A stretch of 64,000 nt of DNA from Trichoplusia ni (taxonomy: Eukaryota; Arthropoda; Insecta; Lepidoptera; Noctuidae), in NCBI RefSeq assembly GCF_003590095.1, contig NC_039498.1, positions 6,758,001-6,822,000 of the forward strand. The letters are read 5' to 3'. Under the pieces are notes generated by a model, which did no database searches, was not told the DNA's origin, and saw only the letters and a program-made list of their open reading frames with translations. This document shows positions 49,014 through 62,100 of the stretch, piece after piece. Positions within the stretch are counted from its first letter, which is position 1. Every line of letters starts with the position of its first letter. The position numbers and the translations under genes were made by a program.

Positions 49014-52000
49014 GTAAACCATTACCGGCCGCCGTCCGACACGATGAAACAATAATATCTTGTTTAAAAACGAAAACTGTTTTGTCACTAAATATAACCT
49101 TTTGTCATTGCAGATTTTAGTTAGTTTTAGCCAATTATCTTCAAGATATTCAAGTGTTTTTCGACATCGTAAGCATAACAACGGGAAAAATAAAAATGTG
49201 AGGGGGAAAGAGGGTTTGTTTGCTACATATGACGCAACAATTTGTCAGGAAAGCCTCGAGGAGAGTCTCAGGAACTTTGATAAGAATGTCTTAAGGTATG
49301 TATCGTTGCCGACTAAGCTGAATATGGATGTACCTTTGCCTGTTATGTAAAACTTTATTACCATAAATTAGGAATTTTATGCAGAAAATGGCTTCTTTCC
49401 TACTGTTTTGTATTAAATATTAATAAATAGACTGATTGACATGGCACTCAGTTCATGTTATCATTGGAATTGTAAACATCATAGTTGTTATGTAAATACA
49501 AAGATCATTCTTTAATAGAGACATCATGTAATATTATGAAATACAAACTTAGAATCAATATAACATTGTTATTGCTATTAAATAGACATTGTTTATGATA
49601 CTCTTCAATGTATTTTCTATTTATATACAAATACATCAATATCTGTCCATCTGTTTATTACTATTAATTTTCATTTAAGCTTGGCCAATGTTGATAAGAT
49701 TTAACTGGTAGCTTTGCACAAGCAGGCATAACTGAAGCTAATTTATAACCATAATGTTTAGAAGCCAAACCAAAACGAATTGATGAAATTAAAAATCCAA
49801 TTTACATAAAATTATATGTCATGCATTTATTTAAGAATTGATAGCATTGATGCTGCTCTGCAAGTATATGAAATAACATTTTTACATTCTCTCCTCAAAT
49901 AATTATCAATGAAGTTACACAAACTTATGTAATCTTCATTTAAAATTATTCGCTTTGAATAATAAATTATAATTAATGCATTCCTTTCAAATAGAGTGTT
50001 AATTTTTAAGCAGGTATAAAATAAATAAATCTTGTTAAATTGTAATGTAATTTAAAAAAAAATGAATGCCAAGTCACTGTAACAAAATCTGGACAAGGGC
50101 CCAAGGCTAATACCATTTATTTTGGCCAGACACACAACAAAAGCTTACTATAATTTTGATTTTATCCAAATTCCTGGCAACCCTCAGTAAGGGTGCCTGT
50201 GCCCCGCTGTGGGACAACGATTATTCAAATGTCAATAATGATTAAAATGTAATCTTTTTTATAGCACGAAAATTATAAATGAGATAAGTAGGTAATAAAT
50301 AAGCCTACCATATTAATGATGGCTATGAGAAAACTTTTCATCGTCATTGTTTTGACCTTTTAATTGGCAGAGATAACAATATAAATGCAAATAAAGAGTT
50401 GATTGTAACAAATTGTTGCATGGTTTTAATATGCCTGTGGCTTGCAGAGACTAAATTGGACATTAAAAGTTTGTTCATGACAATGCTACTGGCAGTTTTA
50501 AATATTGTCTGAGCACCAAGGGATTCTAAAATAATTATTTATGTATACCTATTCAATGACACCTCAAGAATGATTCTTTGCTGAGTGGCATTCCTAAATA
50601 TCTATTTATTAATTTTTAAACTACTATGGCTTTGCAAACATTCAACACATGCACAATGAGACTCAGACCAAGCATTCATGTATAACACAAACACTTGTCC
50701 TATGCAAGTATCAAACCTGCGACCCGTCGCAAAATTGGCATGGTGATTTTAACCACTCTGCTATCCGTGCAGTCAAAAGACAGACATATATTTTTTTATA
50801 TAATTAAATTTTATTTCGCGGGTAGTTTCACAAACATGCAAATCACACGCATAAAAGCACCCTGACTTTCATGGAGCACACTACGCCGGATCAAACCCGC
50901 GAAAATATGACATGTCGCTCAAGTGGGTTTGGCATGGTTACCAATAAAACTCTGCTATCCATGCAACTAAGACATCTGTATAGACATATAAGATTTTGCG
51001 AATAATGTAATAAAACGGTTTACTCTGAAACCAATGTTCCACAGTTGCAAAGTCATCAGCTAAAAAATTCGTACGTAGATTGTATTCCGCATCCATCATC
51101 ATCATTATCGTCCATTACTTTATAAATAACCCTTCTTCCACTCCAGTGAGATGAAAACCATCGACCTTCGTACCCTGGCGACGAGGGCATGGCGGCCGGC
51201 GGCTCGAGACCTCGCCTCCGTGCGCAAGGTGTCGCACATATCCGCAGATTCCTTCGAAAAGAACAAGAACGGATGGACCGACATGCCGACCGTCACTGTC
51301 GATGTACGCTCCAAAAACACCAGGTAACAATTTCAACGCGACCCGCAGTTTTCGGTTTTTTTTTAACATATTTATAGTGTCTACACAAAGACAAAATGAC
51401 GAACTGTTTGGGATAGTTAAGAAGCACACTCAGTGAATAAATGTAATTTTTGATCATCCTAACATGGTCGATAAAATTAAAAAGGATTCTGGGCCCTTGA
51501 GATTTTTAAAATAGAATCTGAGAGTATTTATGTCCCCAGCCATAAAGTCGATCATTGACCCGTGTGTTCTATCTGCCTATTATCTTATCATTACGTTTGT
51601 GCATATCTTTTTTGTTTTATTGTTATCATTGGCGTAATTCGCGCCTAAATACCCGGGTCACCCCCTTCCGTAAAGTAGGGGGAGAACATGGTGTTTAGGC
51701 GGGATTCAGGGGAAAGCCTTCATCCAGCATTGTCCTCTATAGGGTACTATTTTTAGGGGACCTTTATAGGGTACTGTGTCCAAAAGTGAAAACTGAATCC
51801 TATTATCTCTGTCCGTCTCTCACCAGACTATATTTCTTAAATGTTCTTGCCGCTACAAAAAATCGATTTAACAATGGTTGGTATGGTCATAGATTTGATG
51901 GATCAGTGTTGCAAATTCGACTAGCATTTGACGGGATACTCTTTATCTTCTTTATTTGTTTGCGCAAGAGGGTGAATCGGGTGTTAACGCGACTTGGGGA

Positions 52001-53106
52001 GTTGCCTGTTTCCAGCACAAGACTACGAAAGGCTGGCGTTTGATTGACACATTATATTATTGTTTGTTTCCAGCAGTGGTTCGCAGCATATTTTTGTTTC
52101 ATTGAATATTTGTTGTAGCACGATATTTTTGCTTTTCGCCCAGGTTCAGTTTCACGGACAACTTCTTGGGCCTGCTGGCGAACAGCATCCACGATAGCCA
52201 GTTCAAGTACGCGGTGCAGGTGCGCGGCTTCAAGACCGAGCGCGGGATACACGCAGACATGAAGCGGAACCCTAATATCATTAACAGACTACGTGAGTTT
52301 TGAGTCAAACATTTTGCTATAATGAAGTGGATAGTCGAGTGGTATAGCTAAGTCCACGTGTCGAACGCTCGATCCCCGCTTAGGACAAGTGTTTGTCAAA
52401 TGTGATCCACGAATGCTTGTTCTGAGTCTGGGTGTGTTTGTGCATGTGACTTGAATGTTTGTGAAACAAGGATTAAATTCCTTGCAGTGGGAGTTTTTAA
52501 CGAAATTCTGCCTTTATTTTGCAAGAACAATGTTTGTATTATGTCGTAGACTTTTGATAGGTTCACTATATCCTAACAAAACAATTAATGATTCAAGTAC
52601 TTCTCTTGGACTCTCATTAGGTGCAAGTCAATGAGTTAAGTCAAAGGCCTATGGCCTTAAAAATTAATAACAGCTTGTATATCAACCATACAAAGAAAAT
52701 ATTATGAAACGTTTATTCCATAGTTCAAAAACTACTTTACATGTAAGTAAATCTATGATGAACAGTGGAAACAAATCAGGAAACAGTCTCTGTTGAAGTC
52801 CAGACAAACAATTTTCTTCTTACCTCAACCTACTCAAGCAAAGCGTCGGTTTCTTTTCACGTTTTTTCAATGTCCCACCACTTTTGACCTTTGACCTCTT
52901 AACCTTCGTCCTTTAACCTTGACCTTTGCCCGCAGGCCTCGGCGCCCACGATCAGTGCGACAACAAGCAGCAGGCGGGTCCCGAGGTAGCCCGCCTGGAG
53001 AAACTCCTCAACGAAGAGTCGCAGCACCTCACGCATCAGCAGAAGGATAAGATCAAGATTGCCTTCGCCGAGGGGTATCTAGCTGGTGAGTTGATGATCT
53101 TGATGA

Positions 53107-53144
<38 letters not shown>

Positions 53145-56100
53145 TAGGTTAACCTTTCCTGACTGCAATTGTGAGGGATGGGTTTTGTTATTTTAAATGA
53201 AATGAAAGCGATAATTGCTATCCATAATGTACATTTAAGGGTAGTAACAAGTTAAAATTGTAAGACCATGACTAAACCCCCCCCCCCTCACACAAATTTT
53301 AAAGGCTCGACCGATTTTCATCAAATATGTCTAAAAACATTCGTACATAATCCACCTTTAATACAAAACAAATTAAATTGATATTACTCAATCAGTTGGA
53401 ACCCATGATGCCACAGGCAAACGGACAGAAACCATTATTTTTTTGCATCCAGTGTTAAAAAATAAAAATGGATCCTCCAGAAAAGCGATGTGACAGTTAT
53501 TGTTAATTTTTATTCTCTAATAATTAATAATATCAGAAAAGTATTTCTTTTTTTCCTACTAACATACATATCACATATTGTACCATTATCACCAAGTCGC
53601 TCCCTGGCCTCTGTCCCAGGTTCGCACCCGGACAACGTGCGCGGCACCAAGGCCTCCAAGTACCTGAAGCTGGTTCAGCAGCTGCTGACCATCGTGCTGT
53701 TCCTCGCCATCTTCGTGAGCCTCATGGCTTCCGTCAGCGGCACTGTGTTCAGGTAACACTTAGCAAAATCAAAAGTTTTTATTTAAAACTAGCACTTTTT
53801 CTTTGCCGCATTTTTTCCATAATTTGCCACCGTTTTAACCTTCCCTGGTTGGTATAGCGGAGGTTGTGAGTTCGATTCTCAGCCGGGATTAATGTTTTTG
53901 TGATGAGCATGATTTTTCTTTTCTGTGTCTGGGTGATTTTTATGTATTTCTTTATTTAGAAATTTGTAAGCATGTCTATAAGTTGTAAAGTACTTGTAGT
54001 ACGATGTTTGCTTAGTTTGAAACTAGATGGCGCCGTATTCGTCCTGCAATAAAAAAAAATACGGCTATCCTAAGTGAGTTTCATTAAATTAAGTGATTTA
54101 TTATTTCTTAAAAAACTTACCCCACGCTACGTAATCTCAAACAATTCTTATGATAATGCAACCTTAATAATCGCCGCAGTAAACACCGTTTCCTTCTATT
54201 ATAGAATCCAACTGGGAAACCAGGTCGAGGTAGACCCAGAAGACATATCCGTGACCTTCGATGACGTCAAGGGCGCTGACGAGGCCAAGCAGGAGCTCAA
54301 GGACGTCGTGAGTACAGTCTTTATAAAATCAGTATTATGGGCATCATCAATATCATTCATCACCATCACTCATTAGCCTTATACATCGTATATTAGAATA
54401 AATGCAAGACTTTTCAAGGGGTCATTTTAACACGCTTTTTATATAAGACTAGCTTTTCGCTCGCGGCTTCGCTCGCGTCGAGGTCGGTTATATCGCGTTT
54501 CCAAGAGAACTCTTCAATAGTCCGGGATAAAAATTATCCTATGTTCTTTCTCAAGGTCAACTCTATCTCTGTACAAAATTTCATTAAAATCAGTTCAGTG
54601 GTTTAGACGTGAAAGCGTACCAGACGGACAGACTGACAGTCAGACAGAGTTATTTTCGAATTTATAATATTAGTAGGGATAGTAGGGATGATAGAGAGAT
54701 GATGGTGGGATGATGGTTATGACAATAAGATGGGGGGTTCGTAAATCAAATAAACATGCTGTGTCTTGCATCATTTAATAGAAAGAGAGATAAGTTGTTT
54801 GGATCACACGAATGCTTGTCCTACGCGGCGATCAGACGTCGCGCTCAGTAGGTTTGGCGTGGTGACCGCAACCACTCGACTATCCGTCCACTCACTCCTG
54901 TATAAGAAGACTTGCTAATTTTGTATTACCCTTGCCGCAGGTGGAGTTCCTGAAGTCCCCCGAGAAGTTCTCGAGCCTGGGCGGCAAGCTGCCGAAGGGC
55001 GTGTTGCTGGTGGGTCCGCCGGGCACGGGCAAGACGCTGCTGGCGCGGGCCGTGGCGGGCGAGGCGCGCGTGCCCTTCTTCCACGCCGCGGGGCCCGAGT
55101 TCGACGAGATCCTCGTCGGCCAGGGCGCCCGCCGCGTCAGGGACCTCTTCAGTGAGTCCACGACTGTTTCATATACAGTACAACGAACATTATACGAATC
55201 TATTAGGACCGGGGTCCATTCGGATAGTCGGAAAGTTTTAGAATGTTGTGTGTTTTAGAAGTAAAAATTACAGTTCTCACGTTTTGGACGGCACTTAATG
55301 AGAATGAGGACTGTTTGTATTTTCAGTGTCCCCGTGTACGCGTTTAAAAAGGACCGGGGTTCTTCCCATGAGGTTATCTCGTGAGAGATATTTGTATCTC
55401 ACAAACAATAATAATACATTCCACAACTAGTGGTTTCTTAGGTTTACGCGAATGTTAGACATTGAAATGAAACTACTTTTACGGATTTTATCGCGGTTCC
55501 GTTTTGTCCGCAGACTACAGTCTGCCCGTGACCATGATACCTGCAAAGGTGCCGAAACGTCGGGAACTAAAATCAAAAATTAAACCGCGATAAAATCCGT
55601 CAAAGTAGTTTCATTTCAACATTCCACAACTTTTACACAACTGTATTATGAGTACTAGACAACTGATAAACGTACTTATATATTTCTAAATACATACATA
55701 ATATTGATAAATTACATTCAGACACAGACCAAATGATCGTGTTCATCACACAAGATTTATTTTATCCTAGTATATAAAACTAACTAAATAGAAATCTCTC
55801 AATCTGTTCAGGAGCTATGTTGCCACAGAATATTTCTTGTAGTGAGTGATAAACGCAAGTTCCTTTACACAGAGGCCGCTAAGGAGCGCGCTCCGTGCGT
55901 GATATTCATCGACGAGATCGACTCTGTGGGCGCCAAGCGGACCAACAGCGTGCTACATCCTTATGCTAATCAGGTGAGCGACATATATAGAACCAGCTGT
56001 TGCCCGCGACTCCGTCTGCGTGGACTTCAGTTTGCAGCGTTCGGTGGTCCCCGTTTCCATGGGAATACATCCCTTTAGTGATCTTATAGCTTTAACATAC

Positions 56101-57704
56101 CTTTTAAATTTTCCCTCGGGAACTATTTCAGAAATCGGGATAAAAGGTAGCCATGTTCTTTTCATGTCAATGGCTATATCCATGCCGATTTTCATCCAAA
56201 TCCGTTCAGCCGTTTTTGCGTGATTGAGTAACAAACATCCAAACAACCACACCTTCACATTTATAATATTAGTAAGGATAGCAAGGGTTTCGCTTTTGTA
56301 TACGACACTTTGTATTGTACTTAGATATTAACTCGCTGTTATAATTTCCAGACAATCAACCAACTCCTATCGGAGATGGACGGCTTCCACCAGAACGAGG
56401 GCGTCATCGTGTTGGGCGCAACCAACAGGCGCGACGACCTCGACCAGGCGCTGCTCAGGCCCGGCAGGTTCGACGTGGAGGTAAGACTAAGTGACACTCA
56501 AGTAGCAGCAAGTGGCAGGAGTACCCAAGTAGCAGGAGGTGGCAGGAGACCCAAGTAGCAGGAAGTGGCAGGAACCCAAGTAGCAGGAAGGAGCAGAAAG
56601 TGACAGGAGGTGGCATTTGGAAGGACGCTGACCAGAGAATTGGAAATCTGAAAGAAGGTTGTCGAAGATAGGTTGTCGCGGTCAACTTGAAAAATAGTTT
56701 TGATCCAAAGGGAACAATATTTCTAAGGAAAAGGTGTCTGAACTTTTGTCCGTCCGTTTGTGACTGAGGTGGATTTCATGAACCTGTATAGTTAGTTATT
56801 TAGATGTGTTTTTAGTAAAAATAAAGTTCGAAATTGAGTGTTGGTTGTCACGGTCATAAATTTGATAAGTGATGGAAGATACTAGACAGATACAGATAGA
56901 TACAGACTAGATAGATAGTAGACAGGTATGCCTGGAGTAACAGATTCAAATGCCGTTTGAGGTTAAATTTTTCGCTGGTTTTCTGACCCGTCCATACAAT
57001 AACTGTCAGAGGTGTAGTGAGTGTTGGTGGTTGAGTGTATGTCCGTGTGTTGGCAGGTGAACGTCCCGACCCCGGACTACGGCGGGCGGCGCGAGATCCT
57101 GGAACTGTACCTGGCGCGGGTGAGGGCACATGCGGAGGTGGACTGCGACGTGCTGGCCAGGGGGACCACCGGCTTCACCGGGGCAGACCTCGAGAACATG
57201 GTCAACCAGGCCGCGCTCAAGTCAGTACACACACACACACACACATACACATACAGAGGGGACTGCGACGTGCTGGCCAGGGGGACCACCGGCTTCACCG
57301 GGGCAGACCTCGAGAACATGGTCAACCAGGCCGCGCTCAAGTCAGTACACACACACACACACACATACACATACAGAGGGGACTGCGACGTGCTGGCCAG
57401 GGGGACCACCGGCTTCACCGGGGCAGACCTCGAGAACATGGTCAACCAGGCCGCGCTCAAGTCAGTACACACACACACACACACACACATACAGAGGGGA
57501 CTGCGACGTGCTGGCCAGGGGGACCACCGGCTTCACCGGGGCAGACCTCGAGAACATGGTCAACCAGGCCGCGCTCAAGTCAGTACACACACACACACAC
57601 ACATACACATACAGAGGGGACTGCGACGTGCTGGCCAGGGGGACCACCGGCTTCACCGGGGCAGACCTCGAGAACATGGTCAACCAGGCCGCGCTCAAGT
57701 CAGT

Positions 57705-57735
<31 letters not shown>

Positions 57736-58300
57736 GAGGGGACTGCGACGTGCTGGCCAGGGGGACCACCGGCTTCACCGGGGCAGACCTCGAGAACATG
57801 GTCAACCAGGCCGCGCTCAAGTCAGTACACACACACACACACACACATACACATACAGAGGGGACTGCGACGTGCTGGCCAGGGGGACCACCGGCTTCAC
57901 CGGGGCAGACCTCGAGAACATGGTCAACCAGGCCGCGCTCAAGTCAGTACACACACACACACACATACAGAGGGGACTGCGACGTGCTGGCCAGGGGGAC
58001 CACCGGCTTCACCGGGGCAGACCTCGAGAACATGGTCAACCAGGCCGCGCTCAAGTCAGTACACACACACACACACACATACACATACAGAGGGGACTGC
58101 GACGTGCTGGCCAGGGGGACCACCGGCTTCACCGGGGCAGACCTCGAGAACATGGTCAACCAGGCCGCGCTCAAGTCAGTACACACACACACACACACAT
58201 ACACATACAGAGGGGACTGCGACGTGCTGGCCAGGGGGACCACCGGCTTCACCGGGGCAGACCTCGAGAACATGGTCAACCAGGCCGCGCTCAAGTCAGT

Positions 58301-58331
<31 letters not shown>

Positions 58332-58422
58332 GAGGGGACTGCGACGTGCTGGCCAGGGGGACCACCGGCTTCACCGGGGCAGACCTCGAGAACATGGTCA
58401 ACCAGGCCGCGCTCAAGTCAGT

Positions 58423-58453
<31 letters not shown>

Positions 58454-58541
58454 GAGGGGACTGCGACGTGCTGGCCAGGGGGACCACCGGCTTCACCGGG
58501 GCAGACCTCGAGAACATGGTCAACCAGGCCGCGCTCAAGTC

Positions 58542-58579
<38 letters not shown>

Positions 58580-58908
58580 GAGGGGACTGCGACGTGCTGG
58601 CCAGGGGGACCACCGGCTTCACCGGGGCAGACCTCGAGAACATGGTCAACCAGGCCGCGCTCAAGTCAGTACACACACACACACACACACACATACAGAG
58701 GGGACTGCGACGTGCTGGCCAGGGGGACCACCGGCTTCACCGGGGCAGACCTCGAGAACATGGTCAACCAGGCCGCGCTCAAGTCAGTACACACACACAC
58801 ACACACATACACATACAGAGGGGACTGCGACGTGCTGGCCAGGGGGACCACCGGCTTCACCGGGGCAGACCTCGAGAACATGGTCAACCAGGCCGCGCTC
58901 AAGTCAGT

Positions 58909-58939
<31 letters not shown>

Positions 58940-59141
58940 GAGGGGACTGCGACGTGCTGGCCAGGGGGACCACCGGCTTCACCGGGGCAGACCTCGAGAA
59001 CATGGTCAACCAGGCCGCGCTCAAGTCAGTACACACACACACACACACATACAGAGGGGACTGCGACGTGCTGGCCAGGGGGACCACCGGCTTCACCGGG
59101 GCAGACCTCGAGAACATGGTCAACCAGGCCGCGCTCAAGTC

Positions 59142-59179
<38 letters not shown>

Positions 59180-62100
59180 GAGGGGACTGCGACGTGCTGG
59201 CCAGGGGGACCACCGGCTTCACCGGGGCAGACCTCGAGAACATGGTCAACCAGGCCGCGCTCAAGTCAGTACACACACACACACACACACACATACAGAG
59301 GGGACTGCGACGTGCTGGCCAGGGGGACCACCGGCTTCACCGGGGCAGACCTCGAGAACATGGTCAACCAGGCCGCGCTCAAGTCAGTACACACACACAC
59401 ACACACATACACATACAGAGGGGACTGCGACGTGCTGGCCAGGGGGACCACCGGCTTCACCGGGGCAGACCTCGAGAACATGGTCAACCAGGCCGCGCTC
59501 AAGTCAGTACACACACACACACACACACATACACATACAGAGGGGACTGCGACGTGCTGGCCAGGGGGACCACCGGCTTCACCGGGGCAGACCTCGAGAA
59601 CATGGTCAACCAGGCCGCGCTCAAGTCAGTACACACACACACACACACATACACATACAGAGGGGACTGCGACGTGCTGGCCAGGGGGACCACCGGCTTC
59701 ACCGGGGCAGACCTCGAGAACATGGTCAACCAGGCCGCGCTCAAGTCAGTACACACACACACACACACATACACATACAGAGGGGACTGCGACGTGCTGG
59801 CCAGGGGGACCACCGGCTTCACCGGGGCAGACCTCGAGAACATGGTCAACCAGGCCGCGCTCAAGTCAGTACACACACACACACACACATACACATACAG
59901 AGGGGACTGCGACGTGCTGGCCAGGGGGACCACCGGCTTCACCGGGGCAGACCTCGAGAACATGGTCAACCAGGCCGCGCTCAAGTCAGTACACACACAC
60001 ACACACACATACACATACAGAGGGGACTGCGACGTGCTGGCCAGGGGGACCACCGGCTTCACCGGGGCAGACCTCGAGAACATGGTCAACCAGGCCGCGC
60101 TCAAGTCAGTACACACACACACACACACATACACATACAGAGGGGACTGCGACGTGCTGGCCAGGGGGACCACCGGCTTCACCGGGGCAGACCTCGAGAA
60201 CATGGTCAACCAGGCCGCGCTCAAGTCAGTACACACACACACACACACATACACATACAGAGGGGACTGCGACGTGCTGGCCAGGGGGACCACCGGCTTC
60301 ACCGGGGCAGACCTCGAGAACATGGTCAACCAGGCCGCGCTCAAGTCAGTACACACACACACACACACACACTATACACTACACACTTGCAGTCACACCA
60401 ATTTTAGTTTCATCATTTTGTTTGTAGGTATGTATTCCTCTCTTTACGTGAAGTCTTGATGTATTCAAATTGCCAGATTGCTACCTCAAGATTGCCCATT
60501 AAGATTGTTCAAATAAAACAGTGGTTGTATTATCTAACACCTGTAAACTACTCAATCAACATAATAAAGATACTTTGACGTTGAAAAAATAAATATTTGA
60601 AATAATAAATATATTATGAATCTTTGTCTGTGCCTTTGAGAGAAATAAACCATTATTATGATTATGATTTGTCGCAGGGCTGCGATAGACGGCGCCAAGA
60701 CGGTGTCCATGAAGTACCTGGAGGACGCCCGGGACAAGGTGCTCATGGGCCCGGAGAGGCGCTCGCGCCTGCCCGACGAGGAGGCCAACACCATCACCGC
60801 CTACCACGAGGGCGGCCACGCCATAGTCGCCTACTATACCAAGGTCAGGGCAAGAGAACCTGGGGCTAGCTACGGCTAGGGGACCATGAGTCTATACCTA
60901 CTCAAGTCACATGCACTAAGATACCCAGATAAACTGGTGTTAAGCAACGGTAATGTTGAATCCCGCGTTTTAATCCTTGTGTCGCTGGAGTTTCACGAAT
61001 ATTCAAGTTACATGCACAAAGCAAACATACTTAGCACAAATATTGCTTATATTAAAGTCAGAGTTTGATGGAAGAAACTGGTGTTAATCATCAGTAAAGT
61101 CGGCTCCTGTGTTAAGGAATTTAAATTCTTTTGTAGCGGGGAGATTCACATATATTCAAGTCACACACACTAAGACACCCAGACTCAGAACAAGCATTCG
61201 TGGGTCACACCAATGCTTGTCATACACGGGTATTTTTGACTCAACCACTCGGCTATCCGGTCAGTCGAAAATGTTAGAATTTAAAAATGTTTTTCTCATA
61301 ATTTTTTGTGTTTTTCAGGACTCACATCCTTTACACAAAGTGACGATCATCCCGCGCGGGCCGTCGCTCGGACACACCGCCTACATACCCGCCAAAGAGA
61401 GGTGAGATATTACATCATCATCAACATATTTTGTCGCTATCGCTTCTTTACAATCTCATCTACCAGTCAAAGTCACCGTACTTTATCACCATTACATCAA
61501 CTATTAAAGAATACAATGGTTCACGCGAATTGTCGAACTTACAATTTTACTCGCTCGCCGCAGATATTTTTACCTTTTATTTTTAGATAAACTTACAAAA
61601 CAAATGATCATGCTCATCACACAAAAACATTTGTATTTAGTGGGATTTGAACTTGAGACCTGGTTTAGTAATCAGTTCCACTAACCACAAAACCAACAGT
61701 AATATCCTCATATTGGTTATCAGGTATCACGTGACGAAGCAGCAGCTGTTAGCGATGATGGACACCATGATGGGGGGCCGCGCTGCTGAGGAACTGGTCT
61801 TCGGCCCTGAGAAGATCACGTCAGGTCAGTATACTATGTTACTTCTTAAACCTCCAAAAATATGTGTACCAAGTTTCATGATGATCGGTCGAGTAGTTTT
61901 CGCGTGAAAGCGTAACGAACAAACTTACTTTCACATTAATATATTTGTAGGGATTGCATTGAATATGATGATAAAAACTTTAAAAAGTCACAAGAATTTT
62001 TAATTTAGTCAAGAGGAAAGAAAGTGGTAGTGTCTCTGTGAAACTATAAAAAAAGTAGATTAAAGAAATGTAATAATAACCTACGTTTTTAAATGACACT

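Larger units (their letters stand above)
49296..51146 (+). other. YME1L intron 2 (1.85 kb)
   Basis: AT-rich. Two reverse family-B SINEs lie near its 3' end (50635-50774 and 50816-50967). The rest (49296-50630) shows no gene or clear repeat except a short 'GTGCCTGTGCCCCGCTGTGG' repeat-like motif near 50190. Confidence 0.8.
54308..54940 (+). other. YME1L intron 7 with two repeats
   Basis: Contains a Lep-type variant-2 element (54448-54680), with 'AGTAGGGATAGTAGGGATGA' at its end, and a reverse family-B head fragment (54801-54890). Little unassigned sequence remains. Confidence 0.8.
60844..61318 (+). other. YME1L intron 12 with broken SINE copies
   Basis: Two reverse family-B pieces (60900-61022, itself two overlapping ends) and a longer reverse copy (61098-61267) fill most of the intron. 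Confidence 0.75.

Noticed and set aside
57077..60368. Cys/Val-rich ORFs on the - strand in the array
   Set aside because: They are antisense translations of the same repeat (TG tracts), with no start context or splice support.
57021..60459. Giant (~1,100-residue) Thr/His-repeat protein genes on the + strand
   Set aside because: The three overlapping frames are by-products of a stop-free tandem repeat of exon 11 tail plus CA tract; only the first part of one frame is real YME1L coding.
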